Below, in pieces: positions 1 to 9,440 of a stretch of DNA of 50,981 nucleotides. The DNA lies in assembly GCA_024228355.1 (NCBI GenBank), contig JAAETN010000196.1, forward strand, positions 1-50,981. The letters are read 5' to 3'. Each line of letters opens with the position of its first letter. The first letter of the stretch is position 1. The translations under genes were made by a program, and so were the position numbers. Below the pieces are notes generated by a model. It was not told the DNA's origin, did not search any database, and saw only the letters and a program-made list of their open reading frames with translations. Source of the DNA: Maribacter sp. Its GTDB lineage: Bacteria; Bacteroidota; Bacteroidia; Flavobacteriales; Flavobacteriaceae.

Positions 1-773
1 ATGCAAATAAACTGGGCTATAATGTTATTGTCTGTGTTTCCGATGAGTCTTTTGATAAAGAAGTGATTAATATGGAAATGTTAGCCAATGGTAGCGTTGA
101 TGGTTTTATTATGTCATTGTCCGCTGAAACACAAAAAAAGAATGACTTTAACCATCTAAAGGAAATTATGGAACAAGGAATTCCATTTGTGCTTTTTGAC
201 AGGGTAACCAATGAAATAGATTGTGACAAAGTATTGATCGATGATAAGGAAGCTGCCTTGTTAGCTGTAAACAAATTCATTAAAAATGGCAGAAAGAAAA
301 TTGCCTTGGTAACCACCGAGGATTATTTTAGTGTGAGCAAGGCACGAGAGGCAGGTTATAGGGAGGCACTTTCAACAAGTAATTTAAAGATAGATGAGAG
401 TCTTATTTTGAAATTACCATTTATGGACGTGGATGAAAATGCCTTAAACGAGTTTTTTAATAATCATGATATTGATGCAGTTTTATGTGTCAATGAAATA
501 TTTGCTATTCATTGTATGAACCTTGTTCAAAAAAAGGGGATGAGAATTCCTGAGGATATCTCCTTTATTGGTTTTACAGACGGTATTCTTTCAAAATACG
601 CCATTCCGGGTTTAACCTCAATTGCCCAACATGGGGATAAAATGGGTGAAGTCGCGGCTAAAATGCTTATCGAAAAAATAGAACATGAAAGTGAGGATGA
701 AGAAGAAGTAGGGACTTTCCGTACAGAAATAGTAGAGACCACGCTCATAGAAAGAGGTTCAACAATCAACTAA
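1..773 (+). CDS. LacI-family transcriptional regulator, 5' end cut by window edge
   Basis: The reading frame is open from base 3, so the visible part is the sugar-binding (periplasmic-binding-protein-like) domain of a LacI/GalR regulator; the N-terminal helix-turn-helix lies outside the window. Family landmarks are NGSVDGFIMSLS near the start, IPFVLFDR, the DNA-distal lobe with AREAGYREAL, IDAVLCVNEIFAIHCM, and the C-terminal segment IPEDISFIGFTDG followed by GLTSIAQHGDKMGEVAAKML. In this family the sugar effector binds between the two lobes and alters operator binding. It is followed after 15 bases by pgmB and the GH65 and GH13 genes, so it most likely controls maltose/maltodextrin use. The effector is inferred from the neighbours only. 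Apart from the window edge there is no sign of damage. Confidence 0.93.
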   Translation, partial: ANKLGYNVIVCVSDESFDKEVINMEMLANGSVDGFIMSLSAETQKKNDFNHLKEIMEQGIPFVLFDRVTNEIDCDKVLIDDKEAALLAVNKFIKNGRKKIALVTTEDYFSVSKAREAGYREALSTSNLKIDESLILKLPFMDVDENALNEFFNNHDIDAVLCVNEIFAIHCMNLVQKKGMRIPEDISFIGFTDGILSKYAIPGLTSIAQHGDKMGEVAAKMLIEKIEHESEDEEEVGTFRTEIVETTLIERGSTIN

Positions 774-788
774 TTAAAAAATCGATTA

Positions 789-1448
789 ATGTACGAAGTG
801 GGATTTATTTTTGATTTGGATGGAGTTATTGTTGATACTGCCAAATATCATTACTTAGCATGGAAAAAACTTGCCAATGAGTTGGGTTTTGAGTTTACAG
901 TTGACCAAAATGAAATGTTCAAAGGTGTAAGCAGAAAACGCTGTTTGGAAATTTTATTGGATATAGGGAATATAAATGCTACCCAAGAACAATTTGATAA
1001 GTGGATGGTTGAAAAAAATCTAGACTATCTCGATTATATTAATAAAATGGATGAATCGGAAATTTTGCCTGATGTTCAAAGAATCCTCAAATATTTAAAA
1101 AAACAAAATATTCCGATTGCCCTAGGGTCGGCAAGTAAAAATGCCAAACCAATTTTGGAAAAAGTGAAATTGTTGGAGTATTTTGATTTTATCGTTGACG
1201 GAAATAGTGTAACAAAAGCCAAGCCAGACCCAGAGGTTTTTTTGATAGCAGCTGAAAACATGGGATTAATGCCTGAAAATTGTATCGTTTTTGAAGATGC
1301 CGTAGCCGGTATTGAAGCGGCTAATAATGCAAAAATGATTAGTATAGGCATAGGTGAGGAAAAGATATTAAAAGAAGCGGATTTTAATTTTAACGACTTC
1401 ACGGAAATCGATTTGAGTTTTATTAAAAAATTACTGAACAACAAATAA
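789..1448 (+). CDS. pgmB: beta-phosphoglucomutase (HAD superfamily)
   Basis: A 219-residue HAD phosphatase-fold enzyme of the usual beta-PGM length. Motif I is FDLDGVIVDTA (nucleophile and acid/base Asp near residues 9 and 11), motif II is the Ser in ALGSASKNA, the motif III Lys lies in TKAKPDPEVF, and motif IV is VFEDAVAGIEAA. The cap segment contains KGVSRKRCLEILL, typical of beta-PGM rather than of general phosphatases. It converts beta-glucose-1-phosphate to glucose-6-phosphate in the cytoplasm. That is the product of an inverting GH65 phosphorylase, and the GH65 gene begins at the base after this stop codon, so the two enzymes form one pathway and are probably translationally coupled. 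Confidence in the specific reaction is high because of this pairing. Confidence 0.95.
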   Translation: MYEVGFIFDLDGVIVDTAKYHYLAWKKLANELGFEFTVDQNEMFKGVSRKRCLEILLDIGNINATQEQFDKWMVEKNLDYLDYINKMDESEILPDVQRILKYLKKQNIPIALGSASKNAKPILEKVKLLEYFDFIVDGNSVTKAKPDPEVFLIAAENMGLMPENCIVFEDAVAGIEAANNAKMISIGIGEEKILKEADFNFNDFTEIDLSFIKKLLNNK

Positions 1449-3755
1449 ATGAATCAAGAATATATAATAGCGGATAATTGGTCGATCATTGAAGAAGGGT
1501 TTGATCAAGAAACGGTAAAATCCTCTGAAAGCCTTTTTAGTCTTGGGAACGGGGCAATGGGACAACGTGCCAATTTTGAGGAAACCTATTCAGGCCCTAC
1601 TTTTCAAGGTAGTTATATTGCCGGCGTCTATTATCCCGATAAGACAAGGGTAGGTTGGTGGAAAAATGGGTATCCGGAATATTTTGCCAAAGTTTTGAAT
1701 GCGCCAAGTTGGATTGGCATTAATGTCATGGTAAATGGGGAAATTCTTGATCTCTTTACATGTTCAAAAATAACCGATTTTCGTCGCGAATTGAATATGA
1801 AGGAAGGATGGTATCGGCGAAGTTTTTGTGCAACCTTGCCAAATGAAATAACCATAAAAGCTAATATAATGCGGTTCTTAAGTCTTGATTTGGATGAACT
1901 GGGAGCCATCAAGTACGAGATTGAAGTTGTTGATGCCGATGCTGAAATAACTTTTATACCTTATTTGGATAGCGGCATTACCAATGAAGATAGTAATTGG
2001 GATGATAAGTTTTGGAACACCACTTCGGTAACTTCAAAAGGCAGTAGGGCCTATATTGAGGCCCATACCATGAAGACGAATTTTGAGACCTGTACTTTTA
2101 TGGAGGCCCAATTATTTCATAAAGAAAAAAAAATTGAAATCAATCCGTCAGAAAAAAAAGAAGAAACCTTTGTTGGGCATGTATACTCCCATAATGTAAA
2201 GCAGGGGGAAACTTTATCCTTGCATAAATTTGGTGGATATACGGTCTCTCGGAACCATAAATCAACAGAACTTATCAATGTTGCCAATGCGGCTTTAAAA
2301 GAAGCCCTTGAATTGGGTTTTGATACGTTACTTGAAAATCAGAAAAAGGCTTGGGATACCATTTGGCAAATGAGTGATATAACCATTGAGGGCGATGTTA
2401 AAGCGCAGCAAGGTATCCGATTCAATATTTTTCAATTGAATCAAACGTATCTAGGAAAGGATTCCAGATTGAATATTGGTCCCAAAGGTTTTACTGGTGA
2501 GAAATATGGCGGAAGTACCTATTGGGATACCGAGGCCTATTGCATTCCATTTTATATGGCCACCAAAGATCATAATGTAGCCAGGAATTTATTAAAGTAT
2601 CGCTATGAACATTTAGAAAAGGCGATTGAAAATGCACAAAAGCTAGGTTTCAGTAATGGTGCAGCACTTTACCCAATGGTCACCATGAATGGTGAAGAAT
2701 GCCATAACGAGTGGGAGATTACCTTTGAGGAAATACACAGGAATGGTGCAATTGCTTTTGCAATTTATAATTACTACCGTTTTACCGGGGATTATACCTA
2801 TATCCCGGAAATGGGCCTTGAAGTCTTGATAGGTATTGCCCGTTTTTGGTATCAAAGGGCAAATTATTCAGAAAGTAAAGAACAGTATGTGATTCTAGGG
2901 GTTACAGGTCCTAATGAATATGAGAATAATGTGAACAACAATTGGTATACGAATTACTTGGCCAAATGGTGTATTGAATATACTGTGGAGCAACTGCAAA
3001 AAGTCAAAGATGGATATCCCGATGATTATGCACGAATCATTGGGCATACCAATTTAACTTCTAACGAGACCGATGAATGGATGAATGTTGCTAAAAAATT
3101 ATATTTCGCATTCTCCAACAAATACGATGTTTATTTACAGCAAGATAATTTTTTGGATAAGGAACTTATTACGGTTGAAAATTTAGATAAATCTGAACGT
3201 CCAATCAATCAGAAATGGAGTTGGGATCGTATTTTACGTTCACCTTATATTAAACAGGCAGATGTACTCCAAGGTTTCTATCTATTTGAGGATCATTTTA
3301 CATTGGAGGAGTTGCAAAGGCATTTCGATTTCTACGAACCTTTCACGGTGCATGAATCATCACTTTCTCCTTGTGTCCACAGTATTCAGGCTGCAAAATT
3401 AGACCGCATGGATCAAGCATACAGATTTTATCTACGAACCTCAAGACTGGATCTTGATGATTATAATAAGGAAGTTGAAGAAGGGCTCCATATTACTTCA
3501 ATGGCAGGAACATGGATGAGTATTGTTGAAGGTTTTGGGGGCCTTAGGGTTTTAGAAGATAAATTATCGTTTACTCCCAGAATTCCGAAGGGTTGGAAGT
3601 CATATTCGTTTAAAATAAACTTCAGAAATAGAATACTAAAGGTCATAATAACGAAAGAAGAAACAAAGTTTATATTAGAAGGTAGTGAGCAAATGTCAAT
3701 TCGATTGAACGGCAAACGTCTTGAATTGAAGCCTAATGAAGAAGTTTCAGCATAG
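1449..3755 (+). CDS. GH65 disaccharide phosphorylase, probably maltose phosphorylase
   Basis: A 768-residue family GH65 protein, the usual length. The N-terminal beta-sandwich begins with ESLFSLGNGAMGQRANFEE. The (alpha/alpha)6 barrel carries GGSTYWDTEAY, NGEECHNEWEITFEEIHRNG (region of the catalytic acid Glu), GVTGPNEYENNVNNNWYTN, and KQADVLQGFY (the phosphate-binding region). A small C-terminal beta domain ends the protein. GH65 phosphorylases cleave alpha-linked glucose disaccharides with phosphate, with inversion, giving glucose and beta-glucose-1-phosphate. No signal peptide is visible, so it should act in the cytoplasm. Maltose is preferred as substrate because of the GH13 enzyme downstream, but trehalose or kojibiose cannot be excluded from sequence reading alone. 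Confidence 0.9.
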   Translation: MNQEYIIADNWSIIEEGFDQETVKSSESLFSLGNGAMGQRANFEETYSGPTFQGSYIAGVYYPDKTRVGWWKNGYPEYFAKVLNAPSWIGINVMVNGEILDLFTCSKITDFRRELNMKEGWYRRSFCATLPNEITIKANIMRFLSLDLDELGAIKYEIEVVDADAEITFIPYLDSGITNEDSNWDDKFWNTTSVTSKGSRAYIEAHTMKTNFETCTFMEAQLFHKEKKIEINPSEKKEETFVGHVYSHNVKQGETLSLHKFGGYTVSRNHKSTELINVANAALKEALELGFDTLLENQKKAWDTIWQMSDITIEGDVKAQQGIRFNIFQLNQTYLGKDSRLNIGPKGFTGEKYGGSTYWDTEAYCIPFYMATKDHNVARNLLKYRYEHLEKAIENAQKLGFSNGAALYPMVTMNGEECHNEWEITFEEIHRNGAIAFAIYNYYRFTGDYTYIPEMGLEVLIGIARFWYQRANYSESKEQYVILGVTGPNEYENNVNNNWYTNYLAKWCIEYTVEQLQKVKDGYPDDYARIIGHTNLTSNETDEWMNVAKKLYFAFSNKYDVYLQQDNFLDKELITVENLDKSERPINQKWSWDRILRSPYIKQADVLQGFYLFEDHFTLEELQRHFDFYEPFTVHESSLSPCVHSIQAAKLDRMDQAYRFYLRTSRLDLDDYNKEVEEGLHITSMAGTWMSIVEGFGGLRVLEDKLSFTPRIPKGWKSYSFKINFRNRILKVIITKEETKFILEGSEQMSIRLNGKRLELKPNEEVSA

Positions 3756-3756
3756 A

Positions 3757-5631
3757 ATGAACAATTTTAGATTCTATCCAATAATTTTCATTGCCTTGAT
3801 AGTTCAGGGTTGTAACACCAATAAAAACGCTCCAAGTATGTCATCCCAGGAAAAAGGAAAGAAAAAAGATGTTATCTATCAAGTATTCCCTAGACTTTTT
3901 GGAAACACGAATACTACCAACAAACCTTGGGGTTCAATTGAAGAAAACGGAGTAGGAAAATTTTCAGATTTTACAGAAAAGTCACTTAAGGAAATCAAAG
4001 ACTTAGGGGTTACTTACATTTGGTATACAGGTGTTCCGCACCATGATGTTATCACTGATTATAGCGACTATGGTATTTCAAACGATGATCCAGATATCGT
4101 TAAAGGTAGAGCTGGCTCACCTTATGCGGTTAAAGATTACTATAATGTAAATCCTGATTTGGCCAATGATCCTGGAAATAGATTGGGAGAATTTAAAAGT
4201 TTAATAGAAAGGACCCATGATGCTGGACTAAAGTTGCTAATTGACATTGTACCCAATCATGTTGCTAGGAATTATGAGGGACAATCGACCCCAGAGGGTC
4301 TTAGGCCTTTTGGTGCTACTGATGATACCGCAGTAGAATATAAACGGGACAATAATTTTTATTACAAACCCAATGAGGCTTTCAGGATTCCTGAATGGGA
4401 GAATGACTACCTGCCGTTAGGTGGCGATAAACATGAATTGTCCGATGGTAAGTTCGAAGAGAATCCTGCTAAATGGACTGGGAATGGTTCTCGTATGGCA
4501 CAACCCAATATGAACGATTGGTACGAAACCGTGAAAATAAATTATGGGGTACGACCTGATGGGTCCTATGATTTTGACACCTTACCAAATGATTTTGCGG
4601 ACAGGGATTATAAGGCGCATTTTAACTTTTGGTCTACTAAAGATGTGCCTAGTTCATGGGAAAAGTTCAAGGATATTGCACTCTATTGGTTAGCAATGGG
4701 AGTTGATGGTTTCCGGTTTGATATGGCTGAAATGGTGCCTGTGGAATTTTGGAGTTATATGAATTCCAGCATCAAAATGAAAAATGTTGATGCTTTTCTT
4801 TTGGCCGAGGTATATAATCCACAATCGTATCGTGATTATATTCATAAGGGTAAAATGGATTATCTCTATGATAAGGTCGAGATGTACGATTCCTTAAAAC
4901 ATATAATGCAAGGCCATGGCTGGACAGACCATATTCCGGTGGTAAAGAATAATTTGAAGGATATTGAGCACCACATGCTTCATTTTCTTGAAAATCATGA
5001 CGAACAGCGAATTGCAAGTCCTGAATTTGCAGGTGATGCAAAAAAGGGGAAACCGGCTATGGTAGTTTCGGCGACAATGAGTACATCACCAACAATGATA
5101 TATTTTGGGCAGGAAGTAGGGGAACCGGGGAATGAAAATGCAGGATTTGGACAGCCAACACGTACTTCAATTTTCGATTATATTGGTGTTCCCCATCTTC
5201 AACGCTGGGTGAATGATAAGAAATTTGATGGGGGCCAGCTGTCCATTACAGAGAAAGATCTTCGGGATTTTTATAAAAAACTACTGAACTTTACAATAAA
5301 TAGTGATGCTCTAATGGGTAATTATCAGGATATTCATTATTACAATCGGGATCATACTGAGAATTATAACCATCGTGTATTATCCTATGTGCGATGGTCT
5401 GAAAGCGAGAAATTGATTGTGATAGCTAATTTTGATTCGTATGAACACTATACTTTTGAACTGAAAATTCCCAATGACATAATAAACAACTGGGGATTAA
5501 AAGAAGGTTCCTATGAAATATTGGAACAGTTATATGGCAATAAAAATTCTCCACTCGAAGTTAATGATGGAATTGGAATATTGAAGATTGAAATTGAACC
5601 TTTGGAATCGTTTATTTTTAAAATTCAATAA
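3757..5631 (+). CDS. GH13 alpha-amylase family lipoprotein
   Basis: The start at 3757, directly after the stop of the GH65 gene, is preferred over the in-frame ATG at 3736. It gives a clean lipoprotein signal (hydrophobic stretch, then VQGC at about residues 17-20). The mature protein has all four GH13 regions: IDIVPNHV (region I), GFRFDMAEM (region II, nucleophile Asp), LLAEVY (region III, acid/base Glu) and FLENHDEQR (region IV). The protein is about 624 residues, with a C-terminal beta domain. It probably hydrolyses alpha-1,4-glucans or maltodextrins outside the cytoplasm, anchored by lipid in the periplasm or at the outer membrane, feeding the phosphorylase and pgmB. Family assignment is firm; the exact subfamily and product size are not. 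Confidence 0.93.
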   Translation: MNNFRFYPIIFIALIVQGCNTNKNAPSMSSQEKGKKKDVIYQVFPRLFGNTNTTNKPWGSIEENGVGKFSDFTEKSLKEIKDLGVTYIWYTGVPHHDVITDYSDYGISNDDPDIVKGRAGSPYAVKDYYNVNPDLANDPGNRLGEFKSLIERTHDAGLKLLIDIVPNHVARNYEGQSTPEGLRPFGATDDTAVEYKRDNNFYYKPNEAFRIPEWENDYLPLGGDKHELSDGKFEENPAKWTGNGSRMAQPNMNDWYETVKINYGVRPDGSYDFDTLPNDFADRDYKAHFNFWSTKDVPSSWEKFKDIALYWLAMGVDGFRFDMAEMVPVEFWSYMNSSIKMKNVDAFLLAEVYNPQSYRDYIHKGKMDYLYDKVEMYDSLKHIMQGHGWTDHIPVVKNNLKDIEHHMLHFLENHDEQRIASPEFAGDAKKGKPAMVVSATMSTSPTMIYFGQEVGEPGNENAGFGQPTRTSIFDYIGVPHLQRWVNDKKFDGGQLSITEKDLRDFYKKLLNFTINSDALMGNYQDIHYYNRDHTENYNHRVLSYVRWSESEKLIVIANFDSYEHYTFELKIPNDIINNWGLKEGSYEILEQLYGNKNSPLEVNDGIGILKIEIEPLESFIFKIQ

Positions 5632-5662
5632 AAAAAGACAATGCTAATTGCATTGCCCTTTT
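5632..5662. terminator. bidirectional hairpin terminator
   Basis: A perfect 6-bp stem (CAATGC at 5639-5644, GCATTG at 5650-5655) lies between convergent genes. An A run precedes it and CCCTTTTATT follows, so it could stop transcription from the GH13 gene on the plus strand and from 5691-6104 on the minus strand. Confidence 0.6.
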
Positions 5663-5690
5663 ATTCATGGATTAAATTTCTTTTTTTGCT

Positions 5691-6104
5691 TTACTTATTG
5701 GTAGCTTTATAGACCATGGCAATAACAGCACCGATAATTCCATAGAATATAATTTCAATTACACCTTCGGCAATATGGCCTGTAAAGTCCATTAGTTCGT
5801 TAACACCGTAATTTAGCAATCCCATGCCAAATCCTGTAAAAATACCTATCCAAACACCGAATTGGAACCCTTCTTTGGCGCTATGAACACCTCTTGCCCA
5901 TTTCCCATAAATTGAACTTAAGGCAAATGCCCCAATCAAATTGCCCAAAGCTATAAAAAGCATATCGGGTGTTTCCTTCATAAAATTATTCAAGGTGTGT
6001 CCTTCAAAAAAATCTTCTGTGGCAAACCCCCAAATGGCATAGCCCAAAAAAAACATGACTGCGAAACCGGCCAAGGTAGCCAGTAAATTTTGTTTTGTAA
6101 ACAT
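5691..6104 (-). CDS. small integral membrane protein of unknown function
   Basis: A 137-residue protein with about four hydrophobic helices: residues 7-27 (LLATLAGFAVMFFLGYAIWG), about 48-65, about 80-98 (FGVWIGIFTGFGMGLLNYG) and about 112-133 (VIEIIFYGIIGAVIAMVY). Small residues repeat within the helices (GFGMG, GIIGAV), suggesting tight helix packing in the inner membrane. I do not recognise a specific function. It resembles the small multi-helix proteins common in Flavobacteriia. It is transcribed alone, convergent to the GH13 gene and divergent from the GDPD gene. Coding status is well supported by length, membrane pattern and lack of a better frame. Confidence 0.8.
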   Translation of the reverse strand: MFTKQNLLATLAGFAVMFFLGYAIWGFATEDFFEGHTLNNFMKETPDMLFIALGNLIGAFALSSIYGKWARGVHSAKEGFQFGVWIGIFTGFGMGLLNYGVNELMDFTGHIAEGVIEIIFYGIIGAVIAMVYKATNK

Positions 6105-6264
6105 AGTCGTAAATTTTATGGGTTATTGTCTTAAATATAATCAAAAATCACGTATAGAGAAAAAAACGATTGTTTATCTAGCTGATTTGCTGTGTGTTAT
6201 GAAAGTTATAGCATGAAATGATATATTGTGTGCATATCTATTTCCCAAATTATATTACCGTTTG

Positions 6265-6272
6265 TATCTTTG
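6265..6272 (+). promoter_or_regulatory. -7 promoter box for the GDPD operon
   Basis: TATCTTTG fits the Bacteroidota -7 consensus TAnnTTTG and ends 17 bases before the ATG at 6290. No clear TTG is seen at the -33 position, so this is a partial match. Confidence 0.5.
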
Positions 6273-6289
6273 AAAAATAATAGAATAAC

Positions 6290-7045
6290 ATGAAATATTT
6301 TACAAAGATTACGCTTCTTTTACTTTGCTTAATTTTATTACAAAGTTGTAGTATGAAAGAAAAGCCTTTGGTCATTGGTCATAGGGGAGCTATGGGCCAT
6401 GAAACCGAAAACACCTTAGCTTCTGTCAAAAAAGCGATTGATTTGGAAGTTGACATGATAGAGATTGATGTTTTCAAAATAAAAAGTGGGGAGATTGCAG
6501 TTTTTCACGATCAATTTGTAGATCGTCTTGCCAATGGAGGAGGGAATATAGAAGAGTACAATTTTTTTGAATTAAGAAAATTGATATTGGATGGTAACCA
6601 TAGAATCCCAATTCTTCAGGATGTTTTGAAACTTATTGATAGTAAAGTTAGATTGAATGTTGAATTAAAAGGCAAAGGAACATGCGATAGGGTCAATCAT
6701 ATTCTGAAATATTACGTAAATAAGCAAGGATGGGCCTTGGACAATTTCTTGATTTCAAGTTTTAATTGGGAGGAATTAAGGGAGTTTAGGAGAATAAACA
6801 AAGATATTCCGATTGCCATATTAACTGAGGGTAATCCATTGGATGCTATTGATATTGCTAATGAATTAAATGCCGAAGCTATTAATCCAGATTTTGAAAA
6901 ATTGGATGTAGAAATGGTTGCCAAAATCAAGGAAGCAGGTTTTAATATTTATACTTGGACCCTCAATGAGCCTTCAGAGATAGAAATCGCAAAGTCATGG
7001 TCTGTCGATGGTATTATTACCGATTACCCAGAACGAGTGAATTAA
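6290..7045 (+). CDS. glycerophosphodiester phosphodiesterase lipoprotein
   Basis: A 251-residue protein with a lipoprotein signal (hydrophobic LLLLCLILL, then QSC near residue 20). The GDPD TIM barrel shows VIGHRGAMGHETENTLAS (catalytic His and Arg, metal Glu), MIEIDV (metal Glu and Asp) and AVFHDQFVDR (second catalytic His). It ends with YTWTLNEPSEIEIAKSWSVDGIITDYPE, the family's typical closing motif. These enzymes hydrolyse glycerophosphodiesters to glycerol-3-phosphate and an alcohol. This one is lipid-anchored and so acts outside the cytoplasm, probably in phospholipid turnover or scavenging. Its TAA overlaps the ATG of the next gene by one base (TAATG), suggesting translational coupling. 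Confidence 0.93.
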   Translation: MKYFTKITLLLLCLILLQSCSMKEKPLVIGHRGAMGHETENTLASVKKAIDLEVDMIEIDVFKIKSGEIAVFHDQFVDRLANGGGNIEEYNFFELRKLILDGNHRIPILQDVLKLIDSKVRLNVELKGKGTCDRVNHILKYYVNKQGWALDNFLISSFNWEELREFRRINKDIPIAILTEGNPLDAIDIANELNAEAINPDFEKLDVEMVAKIKEAGFNIYTWTLNEPSEIEIAKSWSVDGIITDYPERVN

Positions 7046-8328
7046 TGTTCGATATTATAATAGTTGGTGGAGGTGCGTCCGGGTTTTATACGGCCATTAA
7101 TATAGCCGAGTTGAACTCTGATCTTAATATCGCCATTTTAGAGAAAGGTAAGAATGTACTCCAAAAGGTAAAGATTTCGGGTGGTGGGCGCTGTAATGTC
7201 ACCAATGCCGAACCAGACCCAAAAGAATTGATCAAGAACTATCCCCGTGGGGAGAAAGAACTCTTAGGACCCTTTTATACATATAACAATCAGGATACGG
7301 TTCAGTTTTTCGAATCAAGGGGGGTGCCATTAAAAACAGAGGAGGACGGAAGAGTATTTCCGGTATCTGATTCTTCCCAAACCATCATCGATTGTCTTTT
7401 GAATGAGACGAGTCGATTGGGCATCAAGGTTATCAAACAAAGCCCAGTAACTAATATTGAACCAATATGCAGTGAAGGGCAAAGTAGTTTTTGGAATATA
7501 ACCACAAATATAAATCAATATCAGTGTAGAAAAGTAGTACTCGCTACTGGGAGTAATCTCAAAATTTGGAAATTGATTGCAAGTTTGGGCCATAAAATAA
7601 TTCCCCCAGTGCCATCTTTATTCACATTTAATATCAAGGATGAACGTATTTCTGGCAATCAAGGAGTGAGTACTCGTGCAAAAGTAGACGTACTGCCAAA
7701 GCATAATTTTAGCCCTGAAATCACCCTGAAACTAAAAAGTAAGAAGGCGGAAAAAATCCTTTTAAGCGCCGAAGGATCATTACTGATTACGCACTGGGGA
7801 TTAAGTGGCCCAGTAATATTAAAATTATCAGCCTGGGGTGCTGTTCTATTGAATAATTTAAAATATAAATTTCCTATTAGTATAAATTGGTTACCAGATT
7901 ATCATCAAGGATCTGTATTATCATTGTTGATGGAAATTAAAGAAATTGAAGCAAGGAAGACAGTATTGAGAACCAAAGCTGTTGAAATCCCCAGGCGGTT
8001 ATGGATCAACCTGGTTAGGGCTTCAGGAATAGCAAAGGATGAAAAATGGGCCGATGTGACCAAAGATAAGCTACAAAATTTGGCAAATGAACTGACTAAC
8101 GGTAGATTTATGGTTGACGGTAAAAGTACATTTAAGGAAGAATTTGTGACTGCAGGTGGCATTGACCTTAAAGAAATCAATTTTAAAACTTTTGGAAGCA
8201 AAATTCATGAAAACCTATTTTTTGCAGGAGAAATTATTAATGTTGATGCCATTACTGGGGGATTTAATTTTCAAAATGCCTGGACAGGAGGTTATATTGT
8301 CGCCCAAGCAATTGCCAAAAATGATTAA
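7045..8328 (+). CDS. HI0933/YhiN-family FAD-dependent oxidoreductase
   Basis: The start at 7045 is chosen because it gives the dinucleotide-binding fold at once (FDIIIVGGGASGFYTAINIAEL). An earlier in-frame ATG at 6997 would add 16 unconserved residues inside the GDPD gene. Other family marks are KISGGGRCNVTNAEP, WGLSGPVILKLS and the C-terminal TGGFNFQNAWTGGYIVAQA, which closes the FAD site. The protein is about 427 residues, normal for the family. These flavoproteins (BaiN/YhiN group) are cytoplasmic and their substrates are mostly unknown. A role cannot be inferred from the GDPD and DUF1697 neighbours beyond shared transcription. Confidence 0.9.
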   Translation: MFDIIIVGGGASGFYTAINIAELNSDLNIAILEKGKNVLQKVKISGGGRCNVTNAEPDPKELIKNYPRGEKELLGPFYTYNNQDTVQFFESRGVPLKTEEDGRVFPVSDSSQTIIDCLLNETSRLGIKVIKQSPVTNIEPICSEGQSSFWNITTNINQYQCRKVVLATGSNLKIWKLIASLGHKIIPPVPSLFTFNIKDERISGNQGVSTRAKVDVLPKHNFSPEITLKLKSKKAEKILLSAEGSLLITHWGLSGPVILKLSAWGAVLLNNLKYKFPISINWLPDYHQGSVLSLLMEIKEIEARKTVLRTKAVEIPRRLWINLVRASGIAKDEKWADVTKDKLQNLANELTNGRFMVDGKSTFKEEFVTAGGIDLKEINFKTFGSKIHENLFFAGEIINVDAITGGFNFQNAWTGGYIVAQAIAKND

Positions 8329-8337
8329 TTTACAGGA

Positions 8338-8877
8338 ATGACCTATATCGCACTTTTAAGGGGAATTAATGTAGGTGGTCATAAGAAAATCAAGATGGCT
8401 GATTTACGACTTCTTTTTGAAGGATTGGGATATAAGGATGTTATGACCTACATACAAAGTGGCAATGTAGTTTTCAAAAGTGATGTCAATGGGATAAGAA
8501 AACTAGAAAATCAAATTTCTGAAGCCATTAAAAGTAATTATGGGTTTGAAGTACCTGTTTTAGTAAAGACCAGAACAGAGATCAACAAAATATTGGGCAA
8601 TAATCCATTTAAAGATCCTGAAGACCTTGCCAATAATAAAGTCTATTTCGTTTTACTGAAAGAAATACCTCATAGAGACGATATCGAAATGACATCGAAA
8701 ATAATTTTTGAAAATGAAAAATTCGTTATCTCACGAGAATGTGTTTTTATAAGATATGATGTGGGAGCAGGAAAGGCTAAATGCGGTATTAATTTTTTTG
8801 AATCCAAGTTGAAGGTTGCTTCAACATCCCGCAACTATAGGACTATGACCAAGTTATTGGAATTGTCTTCCAATTAA
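8338..8877 (+). CDS. DUF1697 domain protein
   Basis: A 179-residue protein that starts with the DUF1697 hallmark YIALLRGINVGGHKKIKMADLR, followed by YIQSGNVVFKS, both strongly conserved in this family. It begins nine bases after the HI0933-type gene and is probably its operon partner. DUF1697 proteins are small cytoplasmic proteins without an established activity; no catalytic motif is evident. Its end overlaps the end of the convergent tspO-like gene by four bases, leaving no room for a terminator between them. Confidence 0.88.
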   Translation: MTYIALLRGINVGGHKKIKMADLRLLFEGLGYKDVMTYIQSGNVVFKSDVNGIRKLENQISEAIKSNYGFEVPVLVKTRTEINKILGNNPFKDPEDLANNKVYFVLLKEIPHRDDIEMTSKIIFENEKFVISRECVFIRYDVGAGKAKCGINFFESKLKVASTSRNYRTMTKLLELSSN

Positions 8878-9347
8878 TTCAATTCCCAGATTTTATAATT
8901 CAAAGCTGTCGCAAAGCAAACCCATAGAAAATAGGGAACAAGCAACCAAGCAGCCACTTTGTTAATAATCCTAAACCAACGTATGGTCAAAACAAGAAGA
9001 ATGAGCAGGGTAATGATAACAACAAGTGCCCAAGAAGGTTCTTTCAGACCAAAGAAAACAATACTCCAAGAAGCATTTAAAAGCAATTGAAACCCAAAAT
9101 GGTACAAAGCTGTTTTGACCCATAAATGATGAAATCCCTTGGACCAAACCAAACCGACCGCTAGTCCCATCATTATATAAAGTACAGTCCATACCGGCGC
9201 AAATATCCAATTTGGGGGATTAAAACTAGGTTTGTTCAAAGTCACAAACCAATCATTGACAGAGCTTTGAGTCGCGAAACTTGATAGAAAACCAATGACC
9301 AAGCATACTAATATTGAAATAGCGATATAGGTTAGTTTCTTATTCAA
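8874..9347 (-). CDS. tspO: TspO/MBR family membrane protein
   Basis: A 157-residue protein with the five-helix TspO pattern. Key motifs are the first helix ending in a short loop, then WFVTLNKPSFNPPNWIFAPVW and TVLYIMMGLAVGLVW, with Trp-rich helices later (WSIVFFGLKEPSWALVVI). TspO proteins bind tetrapyrroles and related small molecules in the membrane; the physiological role in flavobacteria is uncertain. The start is TTG at 9345-9347. It gives a natural first helix (LTYIAISILVCLVIGFLSSF), and no ATG gives an intact N-terminus. It is a single gene, divergent from mvaD. Confidence 0.9.
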   Translation of the reverse strand: MNKKLTYIAISILVCLVIGFLSSFATQSSVNDWFVTLNKPSFNPPNWIFAPVWTVLYIMMGLAVGLVWSKGFHHLWVKTALYHFGFQLLLNASWSIVFFGLKEPSWALVVIITLLILLVLTIRWFRIINKVAAWLLVPYFLWVCFATALNYKIWELN

Positions 9348-9415
9348 TTGATTGGAGATTATTCCCTAAAATAGTGATTAAATTTTATGGGCGCTATTCA
9401 AAACCACTTAAAAAC

Positions 9416-9423
9416 TATCTTTG
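9416..9423 (+). promoter_or_regulatory. -7 promoter box for the mevalonate genes
   Basis: TATCTTTG followed by C matches the TAnnTTTG consensus and ends 17 bases before the mvaD ATG. The -33 element is not clear. Confidence 0.55.
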
Positions 9424-9440
9424 CCTAAAATTCTTTTTCT

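Noticed and set aside
3736-3756. Upstream in-frame ATG for the GH13 lipoprotein
   Set aside because: It lies inside the GH65 gene and would push the lipoprotein signal away from the N-terminus; the ATG at 3757 gives the expected signal.
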